Source: JBFMEX01 sp040752215 (GTDB taxonomy: Bacteria > Pseudomonadota > Alphaproteobacteria > Rhizobiales > Hyphomicrobiaceae). From it: a stretch of 64,000 nucleotides of DNA. Shown here in pieces: positions 52,613 through 62,231 of the stretch. Every line of letters begins with the position of its first letter. Position 1 is the stretch's first letter. The translations under genes were made by a program, and so were the position numbers. The notes below the pieces were generated by a model. That model did no database searches. It saw only the letters and a list, made by a program, of their open reading frames with translations, and had not been told where the DNA came from. The stretch spans positions 1 to 64,000 of the forward strand of contig JBFMEX010000014.1 in NCBI GenBank assembly GCA_040752215.1. The letters are read 5' to 3'.

Positions 52613-54411
52613 CGGAGATTGCCTGCCCTGAGCTCGCTCACGATCCGGTCGGAGCTGCGCCACGCGAGCGCGAGAATGGTCCATGTCGGGTTCTGGCAAC
52701 CGGCGGAGACGAACCCGGCGCCATCGACGACGAACAGATTGGCGACATCGTGCGCCTGCCCCCAGGCGTTGAGCACGCTGGACTTGGGATCGTTGCCCAT
52801 CCGCGCCGTGCCGACCTCGTGCACGGAGGAGCCCTCGACCAGCGGATCGGACTGCACCTTGGTGATCTCGATGCCGGCGTCGGCGAGGATCTCCTGCATC
52901 GCGCTCGTCATGTCGCGGCACATGCGCTTCTCGTTGTCGCCGTAGGTGAACGAGAACCTGAGCACCGGCAGCCCGTAGATGTCCTTCACTTTCGGGTCGA
53001 GGGTAACCCGGCTCTCGTAGCGTGGCAGAACCTCGCCGAGCCCATACATGTAGATGAACGCGCCGGCGTATTCGCGGACCTTCCTTTTGTAGGAGGCGCC
53101 GAAGCCGGGCAGCAGGATCGCCTGCTCGGGGAACATCTCCTGCCCGCTCGAGCCCTCGAGGCCGTAGCCGCGGATGAAGTCACGCGACTTGCTCGCCGTG
53201 TCCAGGTTGCGGAAGCGGGGAATGTAGAAGCCGCCGGGACGGCCATCCTCGTTCAGGCGCTCGCCGCCGACGCGCGGCTTATAGATGCCCTCGACGCGCG
53301 GCCCGAGCACGTGCTCGGCGAGATTGCGGCCGAGGTGGCCCGATGAGTTCGCGATGCCTTGCGGAAACAGTCGCGACCTGGAGGCGAGCATGATGCGGGT
53401 CGACTCGAGCGTGGACGCGGCCAGCACGACGACCTTCGCCTTGGCCTCGTAGGATTCGCGCGTTCGCGCATCGAGGAAGCCGACGCCCTTCGCCCGGCCG
53501 GTCCCGGGATCGAGCGTCACCTCGTGCACGACCGAGTCGGTGCGGATGGCGAGCCGTCCGGTGTCGTGAGCCGGGTAGATGAGCCCGGTCGGGGAATCGA
53601 ACGCGGCGTGGATGTCACAGCCGCCGACGCGGCGGAAACACGCTCCGCGACCCATGCAGCGCGTGCGATAGGGATTGTGGGCGAGGCCGTCCGTCGTCAC
53701 GCCGAGCCTGAACGGCGTCAGAACGCGCGAGGATTTGGCGAGCCGCTCGCGCAGGTGCACCTCCGCGGCGTTGAGGCGCATCGGCCGCTGGTAGATCGAG
53801 TCGGGCAGCCACGGCAGGTTCTCGACGATGCCGGAGATGCCGAGCAGCCGGTCGACCTTGTCGTAATAGGGCGCGACGTCGGCGTAGGAGATCGGCCAGT
53901 CGACGCCGTAGCCGTCGCGGCTCGCCGCCTTGAAATCGTAGTCGGAGAGCCTGAGCGCCAGCCGCCCCCACACGTTGGTCTTGCCGCCGAGCACGCGTGA
54001 GCGCACCCACGAGAAGCGCGTGCCGGTGTAGGGATGCTCGCGCTCGTTGACGAACAGGTCCTTGGTGTAGTCGGGGCCTTCGCCGAGCTGCTGCCAGTTC
54101 ATCACATTGGTGTAGCGGCCGAAGGGGCGCGCGTAGGGGGGGTTGTGCTTCTTGTAGTCGCCCTCGTCGAGCACATAGTGGTCGGGTGGCAGCGCGCCGC
54201 GGCGCGGGTGCTCGTAGGGCCACTCCATCGACTTCAGCGTCTCGGTGGTGTCGACGTGGCGCCCGGCCTCGAGCATCAGCACGTCGAGCCCGGCGGCGGT
54301 GAGCGCAAAGGCGGCCATGCCGCCGGCCGCTCCCGAGCCGACAACGATCGCGTCGTAGGTCCGCGTCAAGTCGACCGATGATGGCTCCGGCAAGTCCGGC
54401 GCTTCGCGCAT
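52609..54411 (-). CDS. GMC-family FAD-dependent oxidoreductase
   Basis: A 600-residue GMC oxidoreductase. The FAD-binding motif is VVGSGAAGGMAAFALTAAG (about 22-40), followed by LMLEAG, the Trp-rich GGKTNVWGRLALRLSDYDF and the C-terminal HEVGTARMGNDPKSSVL with AHDVANLFVVDG. The His/Asn pair in this region acts in hydride transfer. It has no signal peptide of its own, which fits co-export with the downstream Tat-borne subunit 3. The likely substrate is a sugar, polyol or alcohol; electron acceptor unknown. Confidence 0.9.
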   Translation of the reverse strand: MREAPDLPEPSSVDLTRTYDAIVVGSGAAGGMAAFALTAAGLDVLMLEAGRHVDTTETLKSMEWPYEHPRRGALPPDHYVLDEGDYKKHNPPYARPFGRYTNVMNWQQLGEGPDYTKDLFVNEREHPYTGTRFSWVRSRVLGGKTNVWGRLALRLSDYDFKAASRDGYGVDWPISYADVAPYYDKVDRLLGISGIVENLPWLPDSIYQRPMRLNAAEVHLRERLAKSSRVLTPFRLGVTTDGLAHNPYRTRCMGRGACFRRVGGCDIHAAFDSPTGLIYPAHDTGRLAIRTDSVVHEVTLDPGTGRAKGVGFLDARTRESYEAKAKVVVLAASTLESTRIMLASRSRLFPQGIANSSGHLGRNLAEHVLGPRVEGIYKPRVGGERLNEDGRPGGFYIPRFRNLDTASKSRDFIRGYGLEGSSGQEMFPEQAILLPGFGASYKRKVREYAGAFIYMYGLGEVLPRYESRVTLDPKVKDIYGLPVLRFSFTYGDNEKRMCRDMTSAMQEILADAGIEITKVQSDPLVEGSSVHEVGTARMGNDPKSSVLNAWGQAHDVANLFVVDGAGFVSAGCQNPTWTILALAWRSSDRIVSELRAGNLR

Positions 54412-54567
54412 GTCCCCATCCCCCGCGCGGGATCATGCCAGGACGACTGGACGTTGGCCAGTGCAGCGGAGCCGTTCTGCAGGATCGCGGCGCGGCTGCG
54501 GCCCAAAGCGAAAGGGGCGCATCGCTGCACCCCGCTCGCCTCCTCGCCTCTTCGTGCGTTCCGGCGC

Positions 54568-56487
54568 TCAGCGCCGGCCCCAGATCTCGACCTCCGGCGG
54601 CTTCTTCAGGCCGAGCTTCGCACGGTACTTGAAGTCGACCCGGTCGATCACCCGGTCGCGACCCTTGAGGTCCAGCACCTGCGAGGCTTGGCCGTCGCGC
54701 AGCTCGCCCGACATGACGAGATCCTCCGTCGATCCGTTCCCGTAGACGATGCGCATGGCGTAGAACCTGACGTCGCCGCCGCGCACCATGATCCTGAGCG
54801 AGCGGAAGCGCCCGGCGCGGTCGCCGACCTTGAACGAATCGTAGTCCTTGAAGAGCATCGACACGCGGTGCGTGCCGAGCAGGTCCCAGCCCGGCTCCGC
54901 GCCGAAGCCCCGCCCACGCTCGACGATCGGCTCGCCCAGCACCTCGACCGTGGCTTGCCTTCCGCGCCAGTTGAAGCGCGACTGGTAGTCGACCTTGATC
55001 TCGGCGATGTTTCGATCACCCTTGAGCTCGATCGGCAGCGTGCGGCTGTTGGCGACGAGGTAGCGGTTGATCTCCCGCTTGTCGACCGAGCCGTTTCCGT
55101 AGACGATCGTCACGCTGGAGACATAGACGTCGTTGTTGCGGGCGATCAGCGCGATGCGGCGGAACTTTGTGTCCCGCTGCCGGCCGACCTGGATTGCGGT
55201 CTGGTTGCGGCCGAAGTCGAAGCCCTGGGTGCCGAACGACACCCACTCGCGCGGGATGTCGTAGATCGCGGCGTTGTCCCGCATCCAGCTGTCGGTGTAC
55301 TCGCCGTACACGTCGACCTCGGCCTGCTGGCCGCGGCGGTCCGGCCGCGACTGGTAGGTGAGCTGGATCTCGCGGATGAAGCGGTCGCGACCCTTGAGAT
55401 CGATCGCCGGCGTGCGGCTGCCGGCGGGCATGTAGAGCCAGGCCGGGCGGGTGTCGACCTCGCCGTTGTCATAGACGATCTTGACCTCGCGCAGCAGGAT
55501 GTCGTTGCGCGACACCTTGAGCAGGATCGACTTGAACCGTCCTTCCGCGCGACCGACACGGATCGCGTCCTTGTCGACGTGCAGGCCGACACTCGCCGTG
55601 CCGAAGTGGATCCAGTCGTGCGGGATGTCGATCAGGGGGGGCAGCTCGTTGCCGAGGATGGCGATGCGCGCGCCGCCGCCGCGGCGACGGTCGCGCGTGT
55701 AGATTGTGATGTCGCGGATGTTGCGATTGAAGCCGGCGATGTCGATGGCCGAGGTCTCTTCGCCCTCGCCGAGACGCTGGTTGATGTCGACGCGCTGGAC
55801 GTCGCCGTTGCCGAACGTGATGTCCATGCCGCGCACGAACAAGCTGCCGTCGGTGGAGCGCAGCTTGATGCGACCGATACGGCCGTCGTCGCGGTCGAGG
55901 CGGGCTCGCGTCGTGTCCTCGCCACCGTCGACGCGGGCAATGCCGATGACGTCGAAGTTGCCGACCTTGTCGCCGATCCTGAGCGGCGGGCGAGTGCCGA
56001 ATACGGTCACTGTCGGCCGACGGCGCTCGCCGGGCCGCGCCTGATATCTCAGGTCGATCTCACGGATCAAGCGGCGGTCCTTGCGCAGGTCGATGGGCAC
56101 CGAGCGCTCGCCCGAGCGCAGCATACGGTTGATCTCCAGCCGCTCGCGATTGCCGTTGCCGTAGACGATCTCGATATCGTTGACGAACACGTCGCCGTCG
56201 CGGACCTCGAGGAAGATGCTTTGGAACGTGCCCTCGGCCTCGCCGATGCGGATCACGTCGCGGTCGCGGCCGAAGTCGACCTTGTTGCGGCCGAGCTCGA
56301 CGACATCCTCGTTGCGCAGCCCGTAGCGCTCGTCCCGGCGCCCGTCGCCGTCGCGGCCACCGCGGAAGTCGCCTCTCGCTTCGCCACCACGATAGCCGTC
56401 CCCGTCACGGCGCTGCGCGGCGGCCGGATCGACCACCACGACGAGCGCGACGAGTGCCGCAAGCGCCCGATACCATCGTCTCGACAT
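54568..56487 (-). CDS. Secreted protein with five DUF2541-like repeat domains
   Basis: A 639-residue exported protein: signal peptide (ALAALVALVVVVDPAAA), an Arg/Gly/Asp-rich linker to about residue 55, then about five copies of a roughly 110-residue beta domain. Each unit has a VxFGRDRDVIRIG-like start, an IVYGNGxxxR core, an IDLKGRDRFIREI segment and a strand ending VEVYG or EIWG. It resembles DUF2541, a small domain of unknown role. The last unit ends the chain (PEVEIWGRR). It lies 180 bases downstream of its three-domain paralogue. Function unknown; envelope binding or matrix structure is an inference. Confidence 0.7.
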   Translation of the reverse strand: MSRRWYRALAALVALVVVVDPAAAQRRDGDGYRGGEARGDFRGGRDGDGRRDERYGLRNEDVVELGRNKVDFGRDRDVIRIGEAEGTFQSIFLEVRDGDVFVNDIEIVYGNGNRERLEINRMLRSGERSVPIDLRKDRRLIREIDLRYQARPGERRRPTVTVFGTRPPLRIGDKVGNFDVIGIARVDGGEDTTRARLDRDDGRIGRIKLRSTDGSLFVRGMDITFGNGDVQRVDINQRLGEGEETSAIDIAGFNRNIRDITIYTRDRRRGGGARIAILGNELPPLIDIPHDWIHFGTASVGLHVDKDAIRVGRAEGRFKSILLKVSRNDILLREVKIVYDNGEVDTRPAWLYMPAGSRTPAIDLKGRDRFIREIQLTYQSRPDRRGQQAEVDVYGEYTDSWMRDNAAIYDIPREWVSFGTQGFDFGRNQTAIQVGRQRDTKFRRIALIARNNDVYVSSVTIVYGNGSVDKREINRYLVANSRTLPIELKGDRNIAEIKVDYQSRFNWRGRQATVEVLGEPIVERGRGFGAEPGWDLLGTHRVSMLFKDYDSFKVGDRAGRFRSLRIMVRGGDVRFYAMRIVYGNGSTEDLVMSGELRDGQASQVLDLKGRDRVIDRVDFKYRAKLGLKKPPEVEIWGRR

Positions 56488-56601
56488 ACGCTTCTCCCCT
56501 GATTCCGTAGCGGGTTGCGCGTTGTTGCTCCCCTCGGCGCCGCTGCCGCGACGGGCACGCAGCGCAACTGTCCGACCGCGTCTTAACCGAACACGCCGGC
56601 C

Positions 56602-56634
56602 AAAAAAAGACAGGGCCGTCAACGACAGCCCTGT
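56602..56634 (-). terminator. Intrinsic terminator after the three-domain repeat gene
   Basis: On the minus strand, ACAGGGC pairs with GCCCTGT across an 11-base loop (56610-56616 with 56628-56634), followed by a run of seven T (56602-56608 as A on the plus strand). It lies 33 bases beyond the stop of the upstream repeat protein. This is the clearest intrinsic terminator in the window and separates the two paralogues, so the second has its own promoter or depends on readthrough. Confidence 0.85.
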
Positions 56635-56667
56635 TTCGCTTTGCCGTTCGAGGCGGGAATGCGGCGC

Positions 56668-57879
56668 TCAGTGCTGCGCCCAGATTTCCACCACCGCGTT
56701 GCCCTTGCCCTTGGCCGACGCGTCGATGAAGCGCGACCGGTAGCGGGCCTTGATCTCCTTGATTGCCCGCTTGCTGCCGTCGAGATCGACCGGGCCATAG
56801 GTGCTGTCCGCCTCGACCTTGGTCTTGACCGGCACCACCTGCTCCTGGCCGCTGGCATAGACGATACGGAGCTCGTTCAGAGTGATCGCGCGCTCGCGGG
56901 CGGTGACGCGGATGCGCTGGAAGCCGCCCTGATTGCGCCCGACCGGGATCGTGTCGCTGTCGAAGCCGATAAAGCCTGCCGACTGCGAGCCGAGCAGCAC
57001 CCAGCCCTGATTGTACTTGCGGCCCTCGCCCTCCGGTCCGAGCCAGCCCTCGGCATATTCGCCCAGTACCTCGATCCTCGCCTGACCCTTGAAGCTCGGC
57101 TTGGAGCGGTAGTTCATCTGGATCTCGTTGATGAACCGGTCGCCCTTCAAGGGCAGCCACTCGGTCCGGGAGTTCTGCTTGATTTCGGCATTGACGGCGA
57201 TCGTGTCGGGATCGCCGTTGGCATAGACGACCTTCAGCTCCTTGATGAAGATGTCGTTGTCGAGCACCCGCAGGCGGATGCGGTCGAACTTGCCGACGTT
57301 GGCGCCGACCCGGATCACGTCGCGGTCGACACCGAAGCCGACCTTCTGCGTGCCGAACAGCACGTCGCCGCCGGCCGTGACCTGGCCCGGCTTGGCCTCG
57401 GTCGGCTTGGCCTCGGTCGGCTTGGTGGCGATCTGACCTGCGACCGGGCGTGCGGTGCGCGCGCCATCGGGGCTCTGCACCCCCCACACCTCGATCACGG
57501 CCTTCTTGGTGGAGCCACTCTGGGTCTTGTAGACGAGGCCGATGGAGTCGACGAACCGCTCCTCGCCCCTGAGGTCGATCGGTTTCGTACGCTCGCCGCT
57601 CTTGAGGTCGATGCGGCGATCCTCGTTGTGGACCGCGCCATTGCCATAGGTCACCTGCACCCGCGACAGCTCGATGTTGCCGCTCTTGGCCTGCAGGCGA
57701 AGGCCCTTGAACTTGCCCTTCGCCTTGGTGACGTCGATCGTGTCCTTCTCCAGCGTCAGGTCGACGTCGCGGGTACCGAGCAGGACCCATTTGTCGTCCT
57801 TGTTGATCTGCGCCTCGGCAACCGTCAGCATTCCGGTCGCGAAGAGGGCGAAGCCCGACAGCACTAGTCTCAACAACAT
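56668..57879 (-). CDS. Secreted protein with three DUF2541-like repeat domains
   Basis: A 403-residue exported protein with a signal peptide (LRLVLSGFALFATGMLTVAEA). Three copies of the repeat domain (about 28-140, 170-285, 295-400) each start WVLLGT/VLFGT/WVLLGS and contain a YGNG/YANG/YASG turn and a final VEVWG-type strand. Between copies 1 and 2 a short KPTEAKPTEAKPG linker repeats. The ATG start is chosen over a GTG three codons earlier because AGGGAG lies 8 nt before the ATG. Divergent from the FAD dehydrogenase. It is a paralogue of the next gene; no catalytic residues are apparent. Confidence 0.72.
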   Translation of the reverse strand: MLLRLVLSGFALFATGMLTVAEAQINKDDKWVLLGTRDVDLTLEKDTIDVTKAKGKFKGLRLQAKSGNIELSRVQVTYGNGAVHNEDRRIDLKSGERTKPIDLRGEERFVDSIGLVYKTQSGSTKKAVIEVWGVQSPDGARTARPVAGQIATKPTEAKPTEAKPGQVTAGGDVLFGTQKVGFGVDRDVIRVGANVGKFDRIRLRVLDNDIFIKELKVVYANGDPDTIAVNAEIKQNSRTEWLPLKGDRFINEIQMNYRSKPSFKGQARIEVLGEYAEGWLGPEGEGRKYNQGWVLLGSQSAGFIGFDSDTIPVGRNQGGFQRIRVTARERAITLNELRIVYASGQEQVVPVKTKVEADSTYGPVDLDGSKRAIKEIKARYRSRFIDASAKGKGNAVVEIWAQH

Positions 57880-58123
57880 CGAGAGCACTCCCTAGGATCC
57901 TGGTCGGCACGGCCGGGGCCGATCGAGTGGGTCCTAGTGCAGCCCTGCCGCGGCGAAAACGCAAGTATTCGAAGCCTGCGGATCAGGGATCGGCGACGAG
58001 AGATGCAGCGCGGACACACCCGCGCCTGGCGGCGGGTCGGGCCGCCGGCTTCACGTGCGCCCGGCGGGTGGTGCAGCGCGGCTTGGCCCGATAAGCTGTT
58101 TTGCCGATAGATTGGGGAGCCGA

Positions 58124-59542
58124 ATGCAACCAAGTGCTGGACGGCCGACCTACGAGCGCTCCGAAGACGCCGTCGCGACCGTCGTCGCCATCCTGCGCCA
58201 GCGGCTCGGCGAGCGGGTCGCGACCGGCGAGGCGATCCGCCGCCAGCACGCCAGCACGCTGACCTGGATCGAGGCCGAGCCGCCCGATGCCGTCGTCTGG
58301 CCGCTGTCGGAGGCGGAGGTCACGGATATCGTCCGCATCTGCGCCGAGCACCGCGTGCCGATCGTGCCGTTCGGGGCCGGTACCTCGCTCGAGGGCCACG
58401 TCAACGCGCCCTTTGGCGGGCTTTCGCTCGATCTCTCGCGCATGGACCGCATTCTCTCGGTCGCGACCGCAGATCTCGACTGCACGGTCGAGCCGGGCGT
58501 CACCCGAGAGCAATTGAACACCTATCTGCGCGATACCGGGCTGTTCTTCGCCGTCGATCCGGGCGCAGGCGGGGCGACGCTCGGCGGCATGGCGGCGACG
58601 CGCGCCTCCGGCACCAACGCTGTGCGCTACGGCACCATGCGCGACAATGTGGTCCGCTTGCGCGCCGTGCTGGCCGACGGCAGCGTGGTGTCGACCGGCA
58701 GCCGGGCGCGCAAGTCGGCGGCCGGCTACGACCTGACGCGCCTGATCGTCGGATCGGAGGGGACGCTCGGCATCGTCACCGAGCTCACCGTGCGGCTACA
58801 CCCGCTGCCGGAGACGGTGCTGGCGGCGGTGTGCCCATTCCCGACCGTCGCCGGCGCCTGCAATGCGACCATCGCCGCCATCCAGCTCGGCCTCGGTCTC
58901 GCCCGCATCGAGCTCTTGGATCCGGTGCAGATCCGTGCCGTCAATGCCTACTCGAAGCTGTCGCTGGCCGAGACGCCGACTCTGTTCGTAGAGCTGCACG
59001 GAACCCGTGCCGCGACCGCCGAGGCGGTCGAGACATTCCGCGAGATCGCCGCGGCGGAGGGCGGGCAGGACGTCGCCTGGGCCACGAGCGAGGACGAGCG
59101 CCACCGGCTCTGGCAGGCACGCCACGACGCCTATTGGGCCAGCCGCGCGGTGTGGGCCGGCAAGTCGATCCTGGCGACGGACGTCTGCGTGCCGATCTCG
59201 CGCCTCGCCGAGTGTGTGACCGAGACCATCGCCGATATCGAGCGGCTCGGGCTCACCGCCCCGATCGTCGGCCACGTCGGCGACGGTAACTTCCACGCCA
59301 CCCCGGTGTTCGACGCGCGCGATCCTCGCGAGACGGCGGCGATCACCGAGTTTCTGGACCGGCTTGCCGTGCGGGCAATCGCCATGGAGGGGACTTGCAC
59401 CGGCGAGCACGGCATCGGCGAGGGCAAGATTGAGTATCTCGCGGCCGAGCTCGGCTCCGGCGTCGACATGATGCGGCGCGTGAAGCAGGCGCTCGATCCG
59501 CTCGGCATCCTGAACCCCGGCAAGATACTCCCGCCGGCTTGA
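58124..59542 (+). CDS. FAD-linked D-lactate/D-2-hydroxyacid dehydrogenase (GlcD/DLD family)
   Basis: A 472-residue cytoplasmic or peripheral flavoenzyme. The FAD domain has VPIVPFGAGTSLEGHVNAPF, DPGAGGATLGGMAATRASGT and AAGYDLTRLIVGSEGTLGIV, and the C-terminal cap has VGHVGDGNFH (catalytic His pair) and TGEHGIGEGK. The closest layout is the D-lactate dehydrogenase (cytochrome) family; glycolate or D-2-hydroxyglutarate are alternatives. In a serine-cycle organism a D-hydroxyacid step is plausible, but the gene is some 8 kb from that block. GGGGAGC precedes the ATG. Confidence 0.9.
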   Translation: MQPSAGRPTYERSEDAVATVVAILRQRLGERVATGEAIRRQHASTLTWIEAEPPDAVVWPLSEAEVTDIVRICAEHRVPIVPFGAGTSLEGHVNAPFGGLSLDLSRMDRILSVATADLDCTVEPGVTREQLNTYLRDTGLFFAVDPGAGGATLGGMAATRASGTNAVRYGTMRDNVVRLRAVLADGSVVSTGSRARKSAAGYDLTRLIVGSEGTLGIVTELTVRLHPLPETVLAAVCPFPTVAGACNATIAAIQLGLGLARIELLDPVQIRAVNAYSKLSLAETPTLFVELHGTRAATAEAVETFREIAAAEGGQDVAWATSEDERHRLWQARHDAYWASRAVWAGKSILATDVCVPISRLAECVTETIADIERLGLTAPIVGHVGDGNFHATPVFDARDPRETAAITEFLDRLAVRAIAMEGTCTGEHGIGEGKIEYLAAELGSGVDMMRRVKQALDPLGILNPGKILPPA

Positions 59543-59739
59543 CTGAGCCCGAGGCGCGCGCTCCGGCGTGGCACAGCCGTTCAGGAAGCTGCAAGCATGG
59601 CCGGGCTTGGGCTCGATCGCGCGGCATTCGCGATCAATTCGACGCGAGATTGGTCAAATTCGAACCAACCTCTCAACGGCTTCTAAGAGCCTGGCGGCTA
59701 GCTTGGGCGACGTTGCCTTGTCCAACGAAGAGTCGAGTC

Positions 59740-62028
59740 ATGGCCGAGATCATCGGAACTGCCGCCGACGACCAGCTCACCGGGACCACCGGGGACGACT
59801 CCATTCAGGGCGGAGCCGGCAAGGACAAGCTGAAGGGCGGCGACGGTAACGACGTCGTCGATGGCGGCGACGGTAACGACTACGTCTACGGCGATGCCGG
59901 CAACGATATCCTTTATGGCGGGCTCGGCAACGATGCGCTGGTCGGCGATGCCGGCGACGACGAGATGTACGGCGAGGACGACAACGACGGTATGTTCGGC
60001 GGCGGCGGCCACGACCGCATGGATGGCGGCGCCGGCAACGACACCATGTACGGCGACGGCGGCGACGACGTCATGTGTGGTGGTGCCGGCGACGACAAGC
60101 TCTATGGCGGCGCCGGCAACGACCGGCTAGACGGCGGAGAGGGCGACGACCTGCTCGACGGCGGCGCCGGTAACGACACGCTCGGCTACCGCGTCGGCAC
60201 CGGCGTCGACCAGCTGTTCGGCGGTACCGGCGTCGACGCGCTCGAGCTGGTGCTGACCTCGGCCGACCTCGACGCCGTGCGCGGCGACGTCGGCCTGTTC
60301 GCCGACTGGCTCGAGCAGCAGCTCGGCGCGGCCGGCGGCCAGGCCGCACATGCCGCGCAGGCCTCGGGTCCGACCTTCACGTTCGCCTCGCTCGGGCTCA
60401 CGGTTTCCGGCTTCGAAACCTTCAACATCATGCTCGACGGCAAGCCGGTCTCGATCGACGACGTGCTCAATGCGCCACCCGTCATCGAACCCGTGCAGGA
60501 GCTGACCACGACGGAGGACGTTGCCGTCACCGGTCAGGTGCTGGCGAGCGATCCCGACGGCGATGCGCTCAGCTGCCTCGTCAGCACTGGCCCGGCGCAC
60601 GGCACCGTGGCGATGGACGCGGCCACCGGCGCGTTCACCTACACGCCCGGCGAGGGCTTCAGCGGATCCGATGCGTTCACGGTCACCGTCACCGATGCCT
60701 ATGGGGCCTCGGTCGAGCAGCAGGTCAGGATCGGCGTCGAGGCGGTCGCGGACGCCCCGACCCTGGTTGTCGCCGATCCGGCCCCGGTGGCGGTCGGCGC
60801 GACGATCGTCGGCACCGCGGGTAACGACGTGATCGCCGGCACAGCCGGCGACGACGTCATCGCCGGTGGCGGCGGCAACGACATCATCAATGGCGACGGT
60901 GCGACGAGCTACACGGTCGCGCTCGACATCGCCGCCGCGCTCAACGACGCCGACGGCTCCGAGACGCTGTCGGTCGAGATCGGCGGCGTGCCCGACGGGG
61001 CGACGCTTTCCGCCGGTGCGGTGCAGGGCGACGGAACCTGGCTGCTCGCAGCGGACGACCTGCCGGGCCTCGAGATCAAGGTCGCGACGCCTGCCGATTT
61101 CACCGTCACCGTCACCGCGACCGCGACCGACGCCGGCGGCGTGACCACCTCCGTCAGTGAGAGCATGGCGGTCACGTTCGAGGCCGGGGCCGGCAACGAC
61201 GTCATCTCCGGCGGCGCCGGCAACGACACGCTCGACGGCGGCGCCGGCCACGACCTCGTCGACATGAGCGGCGCCCCGGTCGGCGTGATCGTCGATCTCG
61301 GCTTCGGCACCGCCGTCGGCGATGGCATCGATACGCTCGCCAACTTCGAGGGCGTGATCGGCTCCGCCTACGGCGACGTGCTGACCGGCAACGGCGGCGA
61401 CAACACCTTCTACGACGGCGCCGGCAACGACAACGTCTACGGCGGCTCGGGCAACGATACCTTCCACGCCGGTAGCGGCAGCGACCGATACAACGGCGGC
61501 CTCGGCGTCGACATCGTCGACTACTCGGCTGCAACGGGGGCGGTCGAGGTCGATCTCGGCTCGGGCACCGGCAAGGGTGGCGCCGGCGCCGACAAGCTGA
61601 TCGCGGTCGAGGGTGTGGTCGGTTCTGCCTACGCCGACACACTGCGAGGAGACAAGGGCGACAATCTCCTGTCCGGTGGCGCCGGCGACGACGTGCTGCG
61701 CGGCATGCGCGGGGCGGATGTGCTCACCGGCGGGGCGGGCGCCGATACCTTCCAGCTCGCCAAGTCCGATGTGGTCTCCGGCCGGACCCACTATGGAGTC
61801 GACACCATCACCGACTTCGGCGTCGGCGACCGGCTCGATTTCTCGCAATTCTTCTCGGGCAACGTGGCCGACATCGCCGACGTTATCCGCGTCACCGAGA
61901 CGGCGGACGGCACCATGCTCCGCCTCGACGCAGGCTCGGGCGTTGGCTTCGTCGATGTGGTGTTCCTCGGGGACGTGTTCGATCTCGACCTCGAGTTCCT
62001 CGAAGGCAACGGCCAGATCATCGTGTGA
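59740..62028 (+). CDS. RTX protein with cadherin-like domain, type I secretion substrate
   Basis: A 762-residue secreted protein without a signal peptide. About thirteen RTX nonapeptides (GGxGNDxLx) fill residues 14-150, including GGAGNDRLDGGEGDD. A cadherin/VCBS-like domain follows (about 245-365, YTPGEGFSGSDAFTVTVTD), then a short RTX run, a second beta domain (about 390-510), and a C-terminal RTX run with a peptidase-M10-type tail (DTITDFGVGDRLDFSQF). The C-terminal secretion signal ends in hydrophobic LEGNGQIIV. RTX repeats fold on Ca binding outside the cell. An adhesin or matrix role is likely. The ABC transporter gene begins 203 bases downstream. Confidence 0.93.
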   Translation: MAEIIGTAADDQLTGTTGDDSIQGGAGKDKLKGGDGNDVVDGGDGNDYVYGDAGNDILYGGLGNDALVGDAGDDEMYGEDDNDGMFGGGGHDRMDGGAGNDTMYGDGGDDVMCGGAGDDKLYGGAGNDRLDGGEGDDLLDGGAGNDTLGYRVGTGVDQLFGGTGVDALELVLTSADLDAVRGDVGLFADWLEQQLGAAGGQAAHAAQASGPTFTFASLGLTVSGFETFNIMLDGKPVSIDDVLNAPPVIEPVQELTTTEDVAVTGQVLASDPDGDALSCLVSTGPAHGTVAMDAATGAFTYTPGEGFSGSDAFTVTVTDAYGASVEQQVRIGVEAVADAPTLVVADPAPVAVGATIVGTAGNDVIAGTAGDDVIAGGGGNDIINGDGATSYTVALDIAAALNDADGSETLSVEIGGVPDGATLSAGAVQGDGTWLLAADDLPGLEIKVATPADFTVTVTATATDAGGVTTSVSESMAVTFEAGAGNDVISGGAGNDTLDGGAGHDLVDMSGAPVGVIVDLGFGTAVGDGIDTLANFEGVIGSAYGDVLTGNGGDNTFYDGAGNDNVYGGSGNDTFHAGSGSDRYNGGLGVDIVDYSAATGAVEVDLGSGTGKGGAGADKLIAVEGVVGSAYADTLRGDKGDNLLSGGAGDDVLRGMRGADVLTGGAGADTFQLAKSDVVSGRTHYGVDTITDFGVGDRLDFSQFFSGNVADIADVIRVTETADGTMLRLDAGSGVGFVDVVFLGDVFDLDLEFLEGNGQIIV

Positions 62029-62231
62029 CGGCCCAGGTCGACACGCAGCGGGGTCCGGGTGCCGGTGGCGACATGCCGCCGGCATTCGCCGTTCCGTGGG
62101 GTGGCCGGCGAAGTGCTGACCAAGCGTTAACGCGCCGCACACGTTAGGCCTTCCTTCAGTCCGCATTGGTAACGTTCGCCGACGGTGGGAAACCTCGAGA
62201 CGTGGCCGATGGCCGCGAGCGGGATAACGTA

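Noticed and set aside
59791..60190. Dense short DNA repeats resembling a CRISPR or satellite array
   Set aside because: Periodicity is 27 bases (nine codons) and encodes RTX nonapeptides in frame; there are no constant repeats with unique spacers.
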